This document shows positions 7,788-17,990 of a stretch of DNA of 64,000 nt, in pieces. The DNA comes from Xylanibacter ruminicola Ga6B6 (lineage in GTDB: Bacteria; Bacteroidota; Bacteroidia; Bacteroidales; Bacteroidaceae). Position numbers and translations under genes: made by a program. The notes beneath the pieces are model-generated. The model ran no database searches. It was not told the DNA's origin and saw only the letters and a list, made by a program, of their open reading frames with translations. Location of the stretch: positions 186,001-250,000 of the forward strand of contig NZ_JHXD01000002.1 in the NCBI RefSeq assembly GCF_000687715.1, given 5' to 3'. The first letter of the stretch is position 1. Every line of letters begins with the position of its first letter.

Positions 7788-10700
7788 TTACTTTTTAATT
7801 ATCAATTTTACTGTTTGGCTATCGCCGTCGTTCAGGGTAAGGCGGCATAGGTACAGGCCTGTGTGCAGTCGGCTGCCACCTGCTACGTTCAGATTCCAGT
7901 CTATCGTCACGGTGTCGTTAGTAGCCTTTACGGTATCGGTCTGTCGCCAAAGCTGTCTGCCGCCCAGGTCAAACACGTCCAGTGTTACCTTCAGTTCGCT
8001 ACCAGGACGGTCGTGGGTAATTACGAACTGGGTATTGGTGCTGGCAGGATTCTGTGTACAGGTAACGTTGAATTCGCCCGAACCCGCATCTTCGTTCACC
8101 TCGAATAGCAGTTCGGTGGTGGTCGAGTTGTTCAGAATGTCCCAGGCTCTGAACAGCAGCTTGTGGGTGCCAATGCTCAGTTGGGGTATGCTAAAGCCGA
8201 TGCTACCGCTGCGGTAGTCGCCAAAGTCGTACTCAAAATAGTTGTTCAGGTTGTAAGTCTGGTTCATATCGCCGTCGATGATCAACTCCAGGTCGTGACC
8301 GATGCTGCTGCCCGAGGCGTTGATACCGCTGTCGTCGTAGAGTTCGGCTATAAAGTAAGGTGTGGTGTTTACCTTGCCGCCGTTCTTAAAGGATTTAGAG
8401 TTCAGGTAGCAGTAAACCGACGGACCGATGGAATCTGTCAATGCTGTGCTGCTGCCAATCAGTTCAAAGCTCTCGTTCTCGCCGTGGGCTGAGCGTGTCT
8501 TATCGGCATTAATGGCATAGAGCGTCATCAAACCACTGCCGTCGGTATAGCTGATATCCTTGGGGATGGCAAAGGTGAAGTGGAAAACGCCTTCGGATAC
8601 GTTCTCCGAACCGCGATACAGGTAGTTGGTGCGGTCCTGATACACAAACGCCTTGTCGGCTCCAGTGCTCGATCGGTCGTTCAGTCTGCAGGTGATGGTT
8701 TCTTCGGCATCGCGTACCGACAGGGTCACGATACCGTTAAAGTCTGTATCGGTCTCGTTGTTCTGTTCTACGTGGCCGGTTATCTTTACGATAGAACCCG
8801 CTGCCAGTTTTATGCCCTTGGTGGCTGGCAGATTGTTGATGCTATCTACCACCATCTTCTGTTTGGGCGTGTTCAGCTGTAAGGCTGGGTCGCCTAACAG
8901 GGTGTATTGCAGTTTGTTGCAGGTCAGGTCGCTGCTTTTCTCTACCAATTCGCACTTGGCCAGACGTATGGCCTCGCCGATGGCCATGCCTGGGGTAAGC
9001 ACATGCTTAGTAAAAGCCAGGTTCATCACCTCGTTATAGGTGGCATAAACGGTGCGGGTGGTGCCAAAAAAGGCAATGCCGCCGCCTTTGCTGTTCAGCA
9101 TTACGGTCTCGCCGATGTTCTCTTCCTGTCCGTCGAAGGGCATGATATCGCACGAGGCTGTCATCCACAGCGGCAGATAGTTGCTCTGTTGGGCCTCAAA
9201 GTCGGTCAGTTTCATCACCAGCTCATGACTCATGGCATAGGCGGCACCATGACCGCAGTAGTTCATCATCAGCGCGCCGTTCTGCAGTTGCTGCTTAATC
9301 AGTCGGGTTACGTCGGGGTAGCTATAGCCGGTGCTCGACGAGGTGCGCTGGTAGGCATCCCAGTAAATCTTGTCTACATTATAATTGGGGTAGGTGCTTT
9401 CTATCATCGTGGACACCTTGTCGGCGGTCTTCATGTGCGAGTTGTCGTTGCCGTCGTCGCCCATCATGCAAATCTCGTTCTGCCAGGGGCCGGCATACTC
9501 GTTCTGGCTGTAGCTGATAATTTTATCCACTAGTGTCTTGGCCTCGTCTGGGGTGCGGGCGGGCAAGCGGCCCACGGCTACATCGGGCTTACCTGCATAG
9601 GTGGTGCTGTTGCCGTTGGTGGTTTGTATCACCTCCTCATCATCCAACAGACAGAAGAAATCGTCGCTGACGTAGCAGTTTACCTGACTGAACGAGTTCT
9701 CGCTCTCGTAGCACAGCAGATAGTCGTCGGTATTGTAGCCGCTCCACTCGCTGGTGAGCATGCGGTTGTCCCAAGCGCCATCGCCAAATAGCAGCAGGTA
9801 GCGTGGTTTGTCGTTAGGTGTGGTGGCACGGTCGTACAGCATTTTCAGATAGCGGCGGTAGGCGGTGGCATCAGGGGTGCCGCTACTGAACTCGTTATAC
9901 AGCTCGTCGGCTGGTACGATGGTTACGCGCAGTCCGTCGTGCTGCTCATGGTGGGCTTTCAGGCGTTCGGCCTGTGCCAACAGGTGTTGACTGGTGGGGA
10001 TGATAATCACCATATCGGTGGCGGCATCGGCATGGTGATCCTGATTGGTGATGCGATACACGTAGGTGGGCTCGCCGATGGTGATGGGGGCAGGCTCTGC
10101 GTGCTGCAGGTCGATGTAGTCCAATCGCAGGTTGCCGCCAGCGGTCTGGGTAATGCTGATGGTGTTCTCGGCCTTCAGGTTCTGCAGGTCGTACTGCCAC
10201 AGCTGCTCGTCGGCTTTGGTATAGCTGTCTAACGTTATCTTTTTGCTGATGGTGGCTATCACCGAATCGTTTACGCTGATGGTTGCCTCGTAGTCGGCAT
10301 CGGCTGTAAGGGCTATGCCTATGCGCCCTGTGCTGCCTGTGGCCTTCAGCTTGTAAGTCTGTGGTGTGCCGATGGTGTAGAGTGTTTTATCAAACAGGTT
10401 GCGCCCGCCGTGGTACCAGGCATAGTTATCCACCTCGTACAACTGGTGATAATCGTGGTTGGCGGGGTAGTGCAGGCCAACTAAGGTGGCGCTGTCGGTA
10501 GTCAGCGGCTCGTCCTCACTCTCGGTCAGGAAATAATAGCCGTAATCAGCATAAGGGTTACGCGTGCGCGCAAGCGATTCCTTATTATACCAGTTAACCG
10601 GCCCCACGCCATAGAATACCCGCTTACCGTTCATGGTGCAGGTGGGCAGTTCTTTCAGGTCGTCGTTAGCCGTTAGGTAATCGCCTGTCAGGCGTTCGGG

Positions 10701-10928
10701 TTGCAGCGCACCTCCATAGCCGTATATTTTTACATGGCTGGCATCGCTAAGCCCTGCCTTTTTAATAAGTGCATCCGTTAGTTCGTAAAAACCACTCTCG
10801 GCTACGCTGATTTTTGCCCAGTTACCCTCGCGGAGCACCGAGTGTTCCGCATACCGCCCTTGTGCCTTGGCCGTGGTGCCTAAGGCTATCAGGAGCAGCA
10901 CTGAAAGTAACGTGCTGATGGTCTTCAC
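7788..10928 (-). CDS. porU: Type IX secretion system sortase PorU
   Basis: PorU is a gingipain-like C25 cysteine protease on the cell surface that removes the C-terminal domain of T9SS cargo and attaches the cargo to anionic LPS. The 1046-residue protein has a signal peptide (GTTAKAQ), an N-terminal beta region, the C25 core with catalytic H560 (YCGHGAAY) and C593 (TASCDIMPFD), and a C-terminal sorting-type domain ending in TVKLIIKK. The start is a GTG at 10928: no in-frame ATG lies upstream, and the signal peptide begins exactly there. It follows the FAH gene by 36 bp and precedes porV by 4 bp. Confidence 0.95.
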   Translation of the reverse strand: MKTISTLLSVLLLIALGTTAKAQGRYAEHSVLREGNWAKISVAESGFYELTDALIKKAGLSDASHVKIYGYGGALQPERLTGDYLTANDDLKELPTCTMNGKRVFYGVGPVNWYNKESLARTRNPYADYGYYFLTESEDEPLTTDSATLVGLHYPANHDYHQLYEVDNYAWYHGGRNLFDKTLYTIGTPQTYKLKATGSTGRIGIALTADADYEATISVNDSVIATISKKITLDSYTKADEQLWQYDLQNLKAENTISITQTAGGNLRLDYIDLQHAEPAPITIGEPTYVYRITNQDHHADAATDMVIIIPTSQHLLAQAERLKAHHEQHDGLRVTIVPADELYNEFSSGTPDATAYRRYLKMLYDRATTPNDKPRYLLLFGDGAWDNRMLTSEWSGYNTDDYLLCYESENSFSQVNCYVSDDFFCLLDDEEVIQTTNGNSTTYAGKPDVAVGRLPARTPDEAKTLVDKIISYSQNEYAGPWQNEICMMGDDGNDNSHMKTADKVSTMIESTYPNYNVDKIYWDAYQRTSSSTGYSYPDVTRLIKQQLQNGALMMNYCGHGAAYAMSHELVMKLTDFEAQQSNYLPLWMTASCDIMPFDGQEENIGETVMLNSKGGGIAFFGTTRTVYATYNEVMNLAFTKHVLTPGMAIGEAIRLAKCELVEKSSDLTCNKLQYTLLGDPALQLNTPKQKMVVDSINNLPATKGIKLAAGSIVKITGHVEQNNETDTDFNGIVTLSVRDAEETITCRLNDRSSTGADKAFVYQDRTNYLYRGSENVSEGVFHFTFAIPKDISYTDGSGLMTLYAINADKTRSAHGENESFELIGSSTALTDSIGPSVYCYLNSKSFKNGGKVNTTPYFIAELYDDSGINASGSSIGHDLELIIDGDMNQTYNLNNYFEYDFGDYRSGSIGFSIPQLSIGTHKLLFRAWDILNNSTTTELLFEVNEDAGSGEFNVTCTQNPASTNTQFVITHDRPGSELKVTLDVFDLGGRQLWRQTDTVKATNDTVTIDWNLNVAGGSRLHTGLYLCRLTLNDGDSQTVKLIIKK

Positions 10929-10964
10929 TATATGTATTAACGTAAAGAGCTGTGTTTTATTGCG

Positions 10965-11582
10965 TTACTTGCAATAAAAGTCCAGCACTTTTCGCTCCTC
11001 GAGCCATCCTTCCAGATGGTCGTTAATCTTTACGGGACCTACGCCAGCGGGAGTGCCGGTGTAGAGTATGTCGCCTGTTTTTAGGGTAAAGAACTTCGAT
11101 ATGTAGGCTATTATTTCATCGATCTTATACAGCATATTGCTGGTGCAACCCTCCTGAACGGTCTTTCCGTTCATATCCAGATGGAAGTGCAAGGCCTGCA
11201 GATCCATGAACTTTTCTTTAGGCACCCACTCGCCTATGGCTGCCGAACCGTCGAACCCCTTACAGATGGTCCAGGGCTGTCCGGCCTCGCTAGCCTTGCG
11301 CTGCAGGTCGCGTGCCGTAAAGTCGATACCTACGGTCACAGCGTCGTAGTAACGATGGGCAAAACGCTCGGGGATGTTCTTGCCTAAACGGCAGATACGT
11401 ACCACCACCTCGGTCTCGTAATCGATACGACCCAGGTGGTCGGGGATAAAGAATGGCTTACCCTGATTCAGTATCGCCGAATCGGCCTTCGTAAATATCA
11501 CAGGCTCGTCAGGGCGCTTCAGCGTCCCATGCAGTTCCTGGTTATGTGCGGCATAGTTCATGCCAATTGCAAATATCTTCAT
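10965..11582 (-). CDS. Fumarylacetoacetate hydrolase family protein
   Basis: A 205-residue cytoplasmic enzyme of the FAH superfamily, which covers hydrolases and decarboxylases of acylpyruvates and oxaloacetate. The metal-binding DYETEVVVRI segment, the YDAVTVGIDFTARDLQ stretch and GDILYTGTPAGVGPV are diagnostic. Short single-domain bacterial members are often acylpyruvase or oxaloacetate decarboxylase, so the exact reaction is uncertain. It is the first gene of the FAH-porU-porV-ispF run and carries its promoter. Confidence 0.9.
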   Translation of the reverse strand: MKIFAIGMNYAAHNQELHGTLKRPDEPVIFTKADSAILNQGKPFFIPDHLGRIDYETEVVVRICRLGKNIPERFAHRYYDAVTVGIDFTARDLQRKASEAGQPWTICKGFDGSAAIGEWVPKEKFMDLQALHFHLDMNGKTVQEGCTSNMLYKIDEIIAYISKFFTLKTGDILYTGTPAGVGPVKINDHLEGWLEERKVLDFYCK

Positions 11583-11590
11583 ATCGGTGG

Positions 11591-11620
11591 CAAAATTACA
11601 AATAAGCGAGCGAAATACAA
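11591..11620 (-). promoter_or_regulatory. Promoter of the FAH-porU-porV-ispF operon
   Basis: On the minus strand TAATTTTG (11591-11598) fits the -7 box and TTG (11618-11620) lies 19 bp upstream. The leader is only about 10 nt. Confidence 0.65.
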
Positions 11621-11662
11621 AATAAAATGCGTTTTTTTTCTACCCAAACGCTAAAGGTGCTT

Positions 11663-11719
11663 TACTATGATACTAACTTCCTTTTTGTGTTATACTTTCA
11701 GGCAGATAGTATGATACTA
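11663..11719. promoter_or_regulatory. Two near-identical 13-bp palindromes 44 bp apart
   Basis: TACTATGATACTA (11663-11675) and TAGTATGATACTA (11707-11719) differ at one base; the second is a perfect odd palindrome. They lie upstream of the FAH-porU operon promoter and just after the GH3 terminator in the opposite sense. The spacing of 44 bp is about four helical turns, as in paired operators. The cognate protein is unknown. Confidence 0.4.
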
Positions 11720-11764
11720 AATAAAAGCCGCCGATGAGATCGGGTGGAGCGATTCATCGGCGGC
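11717..11764 (-). terminator. Intrinsic terminator of PUL B (after GH3)
   Basis: An 11-bp perfect stem GCCGCCGATGA / TCATCGGCGGC (11727-11737 and 11754-11764) is followed on the minus strand by TTTTATTTAG. It lies 28 bp after the GH3 stop. Confidence 0.85.
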
Positions 11765-11792
11765 GGGGGGAGTTAGAAATTTGATTAGGTTT

Positions 11793-14159
11793 TTATCTCT
11801 TCAGGAGGTTGAGCTGGGTTTGGGGAGCCAGCACGTTGTTAACCTTGGTCTGCTGAGCCTTGACAGTGGCCTTGAGTGTGGCCTTGATGTCCTGCGATGA
11901 GGCGCCTACCAGGAACTGGTATTCGCCGGCGGCTACTACCCAGGCTGAGGCTGATTCGTCGAACGAAGCCAGGTCGGCAGCCTGTACGGTCATGGTTACT
12001 GTCTCGCTCTCGCCTGGAGCCAGCTGCTTGGTCTTAGCAAAGGCCTTGAGCTCCTTGACGGGTTTGTTGGCAGCCTGGTTGTCGGGAGCTGAGATGTAGA
12101 GTTCAACCACTTCCTTGCCCTCGTGCTTACCGGTGTTCTTAACCGTTACGCTCACCTCGTAGGCATGATCCTTCTCGCTAATCTTGGCATCGCTATACTC
12201 GAAAGTGGTGTAGCTCAAGCCAAAACCGAATGGATAGCTAACGGGCACATCGAACGAGTCGAAATAACGATAGCCCACGTAGATGTCCTCCTCGTAATCG
12301 GTATAATCGACATTCTTCACATTGGCGCTCTTTGAGCCCTGATTGGTCATGTCGATACGTGGATCCTGATCGATGGGGAAGTTCTTTGAGCTGTAGGCAT
12401 CAGTAAAGTTTACAGGCCATGTCATGGTGAACTTACCACTTGGCGACTGCTTACCACTGAGCACATCAACTACGCTATTACCGCCTTCCTGACCAGCCTG
12501 CCAAGCACACAGAATGGCATCTGGCAGAGTGTTCCAACTGGCTGTCTCAATCACACCACCGATATTGAGCAGTACCACTACCTGCTTGCCGGCCTTGTGG
12601 TAAACATCGCACACCTGAGTGATGAGCTGGCGCTCTGAGTCGCTCAGGTTGAAGTCGGCAGCCTTGCGATCCATAAACTCACCAGAGATACGGCCCAAGG
12701 TGATAACGGCGATATCCGAAGCAGCGGCCTGTTTTGTGAGCTCGTCGGCACTGAACTGCTTTTCGGCAGGCAATGGACGGGGCATGAAGCGCATCAGCAT
12801 GGCGTTCTTGGGATCTTTCTTGGCAGCAGCTGCAATCTCTGCCTCTACCTTGGCCTTGCACTCGGCAGCGTAGGCTGCATAGGCGTTCTTCAACTCATCC
12901 GAAACGGTATAGCCGCCATTCTTCAGTCCGTCGAGCAGCGATACCACATAAGCATGGTTCACATTACCCGAACCAGTACCACCGGCAATAAAATCATATG
13001 AGGTGTTACCATACAGGGCAACATTCTTTACCGTCTTGGCAAAAGGCAGGGCGCCACCGTTCTTCATCAATACCATACCTTCGGCAGCACTCTGACGAGT
13101 AACGGCAGCGTGAGCCTCCAGGTCGGGTTTGTTGCTATACTTATAGCCCTGGAAACGAGGACTCTTCTCAACCAGGTTCAGAATGCGCTGTACGCTGCGG
13201 TCGAGGTCGGCCTCGTTCAGCTTGCCGCTCTTCACACCTGCAACGATGCTATCAAACTGCTCGGCCTTACCAGGCTGTAGCATATCGTTGCCGGCCCACA
13301 TCTGCTTGGCACCATCCTTACCGCCAAACCAGTCGGTCATCACGGTACCCTCGTAGCCCCACTCATCGCGCAGAATGGTGGTAACCAGGTCCTTACTCTC
13401 CGAGGTGTAAACACCATTGATATAGTTGTATGAGGTCATCACCGTCCAAGGCTTACTCTCCTTGATGGCAATCTCGAAGCCCTTCAGATAGATTTCGCGC
13501 AGGGCACGCTGAGAGATATGGGCATCGTTGTTCATGCGGTTGGTTTCCTGATTGTTGGCCGCAAAGTGCTTGATGCTGGTACCTACATCGTTCTTCTGCA
13601 CACCGGTGATATAGGCAGCAGCAGTCTTACCAGCCACCACGGGATCTTCAGAGTAGTACTCGAAGTTGCGACCGCACAATGGGTTACGCATGATGTTCAG
13701 GGCAGGGGCCAGCAGCACGTCGGCACCATACTCTTTTACCTCCTCGCCGATGGCTTGTCCCACCTGCTCGATGAGCTGGGTGTTCCAGGTCGAGGCCAGC
13801 AGGGTTCCGATGGGGAAGTGGGTGCAGTAGTAGGTGGCTGAATCATTGTCACGCTTGGCATCGATACGCAGTCCGGCAGGACCGTCGGCCAATACCACAG
13901 CGGGAATGCCTAAAGAGTCGAGAGGGTAGGTAGTACCGGCGGCACCAGGTACTAAGCTACGGGTAGCACCAATCACAGCATCGTTGCCCGAGAAGCCTGC
14001 CATACCAGTACCGATGACAAAGTGTGCCTTGTCTTCGAGTGTGAGCTTGCTCATCACCTCCTCCTGGTTGATGGTGTTCTTGGGGCCTTGCTTATCGGCT
14101 GTGGCGCAGCCAGCTACTAGTGCAGCTGCTGCCACGGCCATAATAACGTTTTTCTTCAT
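11793..14159 (-). CDS. GH3 beta-glucosidase-like lipoprotein
   Basis: A 788-residue family 3 glycoside hydrolase with the BglX architecture: (beta/alpha)8 domain, alpha/beta sandwich and a C-terminal fibronectin-like domain. A lipobox (LVAGC, C18) predicts membrane anchoring. KHFAANN at 197-203 and the nucleophile D276 in GTVMTDWFGG are intact. Such enzymes remove terminal beta-linked glucose or xylose from oligosaccharides. The start is 3 bp after the CE1 stop, so the two are co-transcribed. The pairing with an esterase and SusC/D suggests a beta-linked plant glycan, but the sugar is not certain. Confidence 0.93.
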   Translation of the reverse strand: MKKNVIMAVAAAALVAGCATADKQGPKNTINQEEVMSKLTLEDKAHFVIGTGMAGFSGNDAVIGATRSLVPGAAGTTYPLDSLGIPAVVLADGPAGLRIDAKRDNDSATYYCTHFPIGTLLASTWNTQLIEQVGQAIGEEVKEYGADVLLAPALNIMRNPLCGRNFEYYSEDPVVAGKTAAAYITGVQKNDVGTSIKHFAANNQETNRMNNDAHISQRALREIYLKGFEIAIKESKPWTVMTSYNYINGVYTSESKDLVTTILRDEWGYEGTVMTDWFGGKDGAKQMWAGNDMLQPGKAEQFDSIVAGVKSGKLNEADLDRSVQRILNLVEKSPRFQGYKYSNKPDLEAHAAVTRQSAAEGMVLMKNGGALPFAKTVKNVALYGNTSYDFIAGGTGSGNVNHAYVVSLLDGLKNGGYTVSDELKNAYAAYAAECKAKVEAEIAAAAKKDPKNAMLMRFMPRPLPAEKQFSADELTKQAAASDIAVITLGRISGEFMDRKAADFNLSDSERQLITQVCDVYHKAGKQVVVLLNIGGVIETASWNTLPDAILCAWQAGQEGGNSVVDVLSGKQSPSGKFTMTWPVNFTDAYSSKNFPIDQDPRIDMTNQGSKSANVKNVDYTDYEEDIYVGYRYFDSFDVPVSYPFGFGLSYTTFEYSDAKISEKDHAYEVSVTVKNTGKHEGKEVVELYISAPDNQAANKPVKELKAFAKTKQLAPGESETVTMTVQAADLASFDESASAWVVAAGEYQFLVGASSQDIKATLKATVKAQQTKVNNVLAPQTQLNLLKR

Positions 14160-14162
14160 ATA

Positions 14163-15380
<1,218 letters not shown>

Positions 15381-15401
15381 TTAATTTAGCTATTCACGCT
15401 G

Positions 15402-15431
15402 CAAATATACGATTTTTTTCTTACTTTACAA
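15402..15431 (-). promoter_or_regulatory. Internal promoter for CE1-GH3
   Basis: On the minus strand TATATTTG (15402-15409) and TTG (15429-15431) are 19 bp apart, 30 bp before the CE1 start and overlapping the 3' end of the lipoprotein gene. It would let the two enzymes be made apart from SusC/D. Confidence 0.6.
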
Positions 15432-16335
15432 GTGAAATGAACATAAAATTGAATGCACCGCTACCGGTAGTACCTGCAGCATCGATGGTTTCGAGGCCTG
15501 TGCCCTTAAATGAGAACAGGGTCTCACCCTCGGCGCTCTTAGCGGTGGTTATCTCCACGCTACCGCCTGTCAGATACTGCATTGTGCCGCCATTATCCAG
15601 ATAGCTGGTGCCGCCTGCCATACCGTAATCGGGTATTGAGTAGCCGGCGCTTATCTGCATGGCATCATGCGCATCGCCAACGATGGTATAGGTGCCAGCC
15701 AGGTCGGCTGCCTGCTTGTTGTTGCCATTGATGGCATCGAACAGGGCTACCTGCTGACCATTAGGATCCTTGACGGTAATGGTATATTTGGTAACGTCTG
15801 GATAAACGGTGTTCTGGAAGGTGGTCCAGTCCATGATGGCAACCTCGCTCGTTGCGATGTTCATGGTATAGCCGCTGGGCTCAGGATCATCCTCGCCAAC
15901 GATGAAGGTCAGCTCGCCTTTGAAGTAAGGCTTGTACTGCTTGCCGTCGCTGGTCTTCACCAGTCCGCTGATAAAGTAGCAACCGTTCACGGCGCTCACG
16001 TCGATGCTACCCTCGCTGATGGTTGCACCATTGATAGTACCAGCATAAGTACCACCTGTAGTGAGGGTGGCTACAGGCTGATAGGTTCCCTCGCCAAGAA
16101 TCCACTCCTTGCTGCCAAAGCTGAGGCTGAGGCTGTTGCCTGCAGCATCGGTAAACTGGGTGTTCAGCGCCTTGATGCCCTTACCCAACTTGGTGGTAGG
16201 CTGTACGCTGCCGTTATTGAAGGTGCAGAAGGTGATGTTGTTGAACTCGCCCTGCAGGTCTTCGATTGATTTATTGTCGCAAGCCGTAAAGCCAATCACA
16301 GCCAACAACATGATGATATATCTAAACTTTTTCAT
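15421..16335 (-). CDS. Unrecognised SusE-position lipoprotein
   Basis: A 304-residue protein with a lipoprotein signal peptide (MKKFRYIIMLLAVIGFTAC, C19). The remainder is beta-rich and low in charge, with two similar-looking halves joined at a DDPEPSGY linker near residue 152. I recognise no family. Its place right after SusD is where surface glycan-binding proteins (SusE/SusF or SGBP) are normally encoded, so a glycan-binding role is inferred from position only. The frame extends to a TTG at 16344, but the ATG at 16335 gives the correct signal peptide. Confidence 0.8.
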   Translation of the reverse strand: MKKFRYIIMLLAVIGFTACDNKSIEDLQGEFNNITFCTFNNGSVQPTTKLGKGIKALNTQFTDAAGNSLSLSFGSKEWILGEGTYQPVATLTTGGTYAGTINGATISEGSIDVSAVNGCYFISGLVKTSDGKQYKPYFKGELTFIVGEDDPEPSGYTMNIATSEVAIMDWTTFQNTVYPDVTKYTITVKDPNGQQVALFDAINGNNKQAADLAGTYTIVGDAHDAMQISAGYSIPDYGMAGGTSYLDNGGTMQYLTGGSVEITTAKSAEGETLFSFKGTGLETIDAAGTTGSGAFNFMFISLVK

Positions 16336-16384
16336 AATTTTCAATTTTTACATTTTCTCATTCTTACATTTTTACATTGTAGAA

Positions 16385-17950
16385 TTACCATCCCGTGTTC
16401 TGAGTCATATTAGGGTTGAGTTCGATTTCCTTCAGAGGGATTGGCAGTAGGTTGTGCTTCTCCTGGAAACCATACTTGTCGTTCTTGAAGAGCCACTGTA
16501 CACCCTCGGTACCGAAGGCTGGTATTTCCTTACCCTGCTGACCCAGTGCCGACGCTGCATCGCCCCAGCGAACCAGATCCTGGAAACGTACGCTCTCGTT
16601 GCAGAGCTCCAGGCGCTTCTCGGTCTTGATGTCGTTCAGCGTTACGCTGGTCAGCGGTGTCTCCTTGGCGCGGATACGAATCTGATTGATGTAGTCGAGT
16701 GCCTTGCTGCTGTTGCCTGCCTGCAGATGAGCCTCGGCGGCCAACAGCAGAACCTCGGCGTAGCGCATAATCTTCAGATTGGTGAACTGAACACCCTGGA
16801 AGAATGACTGATCGACAACACAGTCCTCCTTCAGCGACTGGTTCTTCCACATAAAGTAACCCTCGCAGCCATATACCAGGGCGCCCGTCTGAATGCTAAC
16901 GCCAAAGTTCTTCAGCTGCTCGTAGGTCATCATAGTTTTGTTCAGACGGTAGCCGTTGGCACCTTCCCAAGCCACGAACGCATCGTAGAGCGACTTGCGT
17001 GGGTTCATGAATCCGTAGGTACCCTGGGCAATCACGGTAGCAGCCTGTCCGCTGTAGTTCATCTTGTCGGTACGCCAGCCCTGCATCAACAGGTACATAT
17101 CAAACTGGTTCCACATCTGCTCGGTATCGTTACGCTTCTGCAGTTCGAATACCGACTCGCAGTTGTTGTTGGCTGCTGCATGGAACTGCGCATCATACTC
17201 GCCCTGATAGAGAGCGTATTTGCCCGAGTTGATCACATTGTCGAGCATGGCGGCAGCCTCGCTGTTCTTTCCTTCGAAGAGATAAGCCTTGCCTAAGAAA
17301 GCCTGAGCCGTTTCCTTGGTGATGCGGATGCTACCCTCGGCATCGTTCACGTCGCTCTTCGAGGGCAGGGTACCGCTGTTGATGGCCTCGTTCAGGTCGT
17401 TCTCGATGAGTGCCCACATATCGGAAGGATCGCTATTGGCTAAGCGATACTCACCAGGCTCCAACAGGTGGTCCACAACAGGAGCTGTGCCAAACAGGGT
17501 TACCAGTTCGAACGAAGCCCATGCACGGAACACCTTAGCCTCGTTGATGGCACGTTTCATGATAGGGGTCTCACCTTGTACCTTGTCGATAATCAGGTTG
17601 GCTTTGTAGATGACGCCATAGAGACCCGAGTAGAGGCTCTGAACCATACCGTGATCGGTGCCGAAGGTGTATTCGTTCAGTTTTTCCATCTCGGCGTTGT
17701 CGCCACGCGAACCGCCACCTGTCCAGACATCGTCGGCCAGACTGTTCTTGGTCATAAACCAGTTGTAGTGAAGGCCGCGCATCTGCAGATAGAGCGATGA
17801 GGTGGCCTGCATGGTGTTCTCGTCGTTGGTGTAGAAGTCTTCCATGCTTCCCAGGTTGCCGTGCTTGGCAATGTCGAGCTCGCTGTCGCAGCTGCTAAAG
17901 CCGAGCGATGAAACAGCCAACATGGCGATATATATAATATTCTTTTTCAT
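16385..17950 (-). CDS. SusD-like outer-membrane glycan-binding lipoprotein
   Basis: A 521-residue RagB/SusD protein with lipobox cysteine C21 (SLGFSSC). SusD proteins form the hinged lid over the SusC pore and capture oligosaccharides. Family marks include VFRAWASFELVTLFGTAP, the TPR-like helices with AQAFLGKAYLFEG and AEVLLLAAEAHLQAGN, KRLELCNESVRFQDLVRWGD, and the C-terminal LLPIPLKEIELNPNMTQN. It lies 40 bp after susC and 49 bp before the lipoprotein gene. Confidence 0.96.
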   Translation of the reverse strand: MKKNIIYIAMLAVSSLGFSSCDSELDIAKHGNLGSMEDFYTNDENTMQATSSLYLQMRGLHYNWFMTKNSLADDVWTGGGSRGDNAEMEKLNEYTFGTDHGMVQSLYSGLYGVIYKANLIIDKVQGETPIMKRAINEAKVFRAWASFELVTLFGTAPVVDHLLEPGEYRLANSDPSDMWALIENDLNEAINSGTLPSKSDVNDAEGSIRITKETAQAFLGKAYLFEGKNSEAAAMLDNVINSGKYALYQGEYDAQFHAAANNNCESVFELQKRNDTEQMWNQFDMYLLMQGWRTDKMNYSGQAATVIAQGTYGFMNPRKSLYDAFVAWEGANGYRLNKTMMTYEQLKNFGVSIQTGALVYGCEGYFMWKNQSLKEDCVVDQSFFQGVQFTNLKIMRYAEVLLLAAEAHLQAGNSSKALDYINQIRIRAKETPLTSVTLNDIKTEKRLELCNESVRFQDLVRWGDAASALGQQGKEIPAFGTEGVQWLFKNDKYGFQEKHNLLPIPLKEIELNPNMTQNTGW

Positions 17951-17990
17951 AATGATTTCAATTTTTCAATTCTTTAATTCTTTAACTCTC

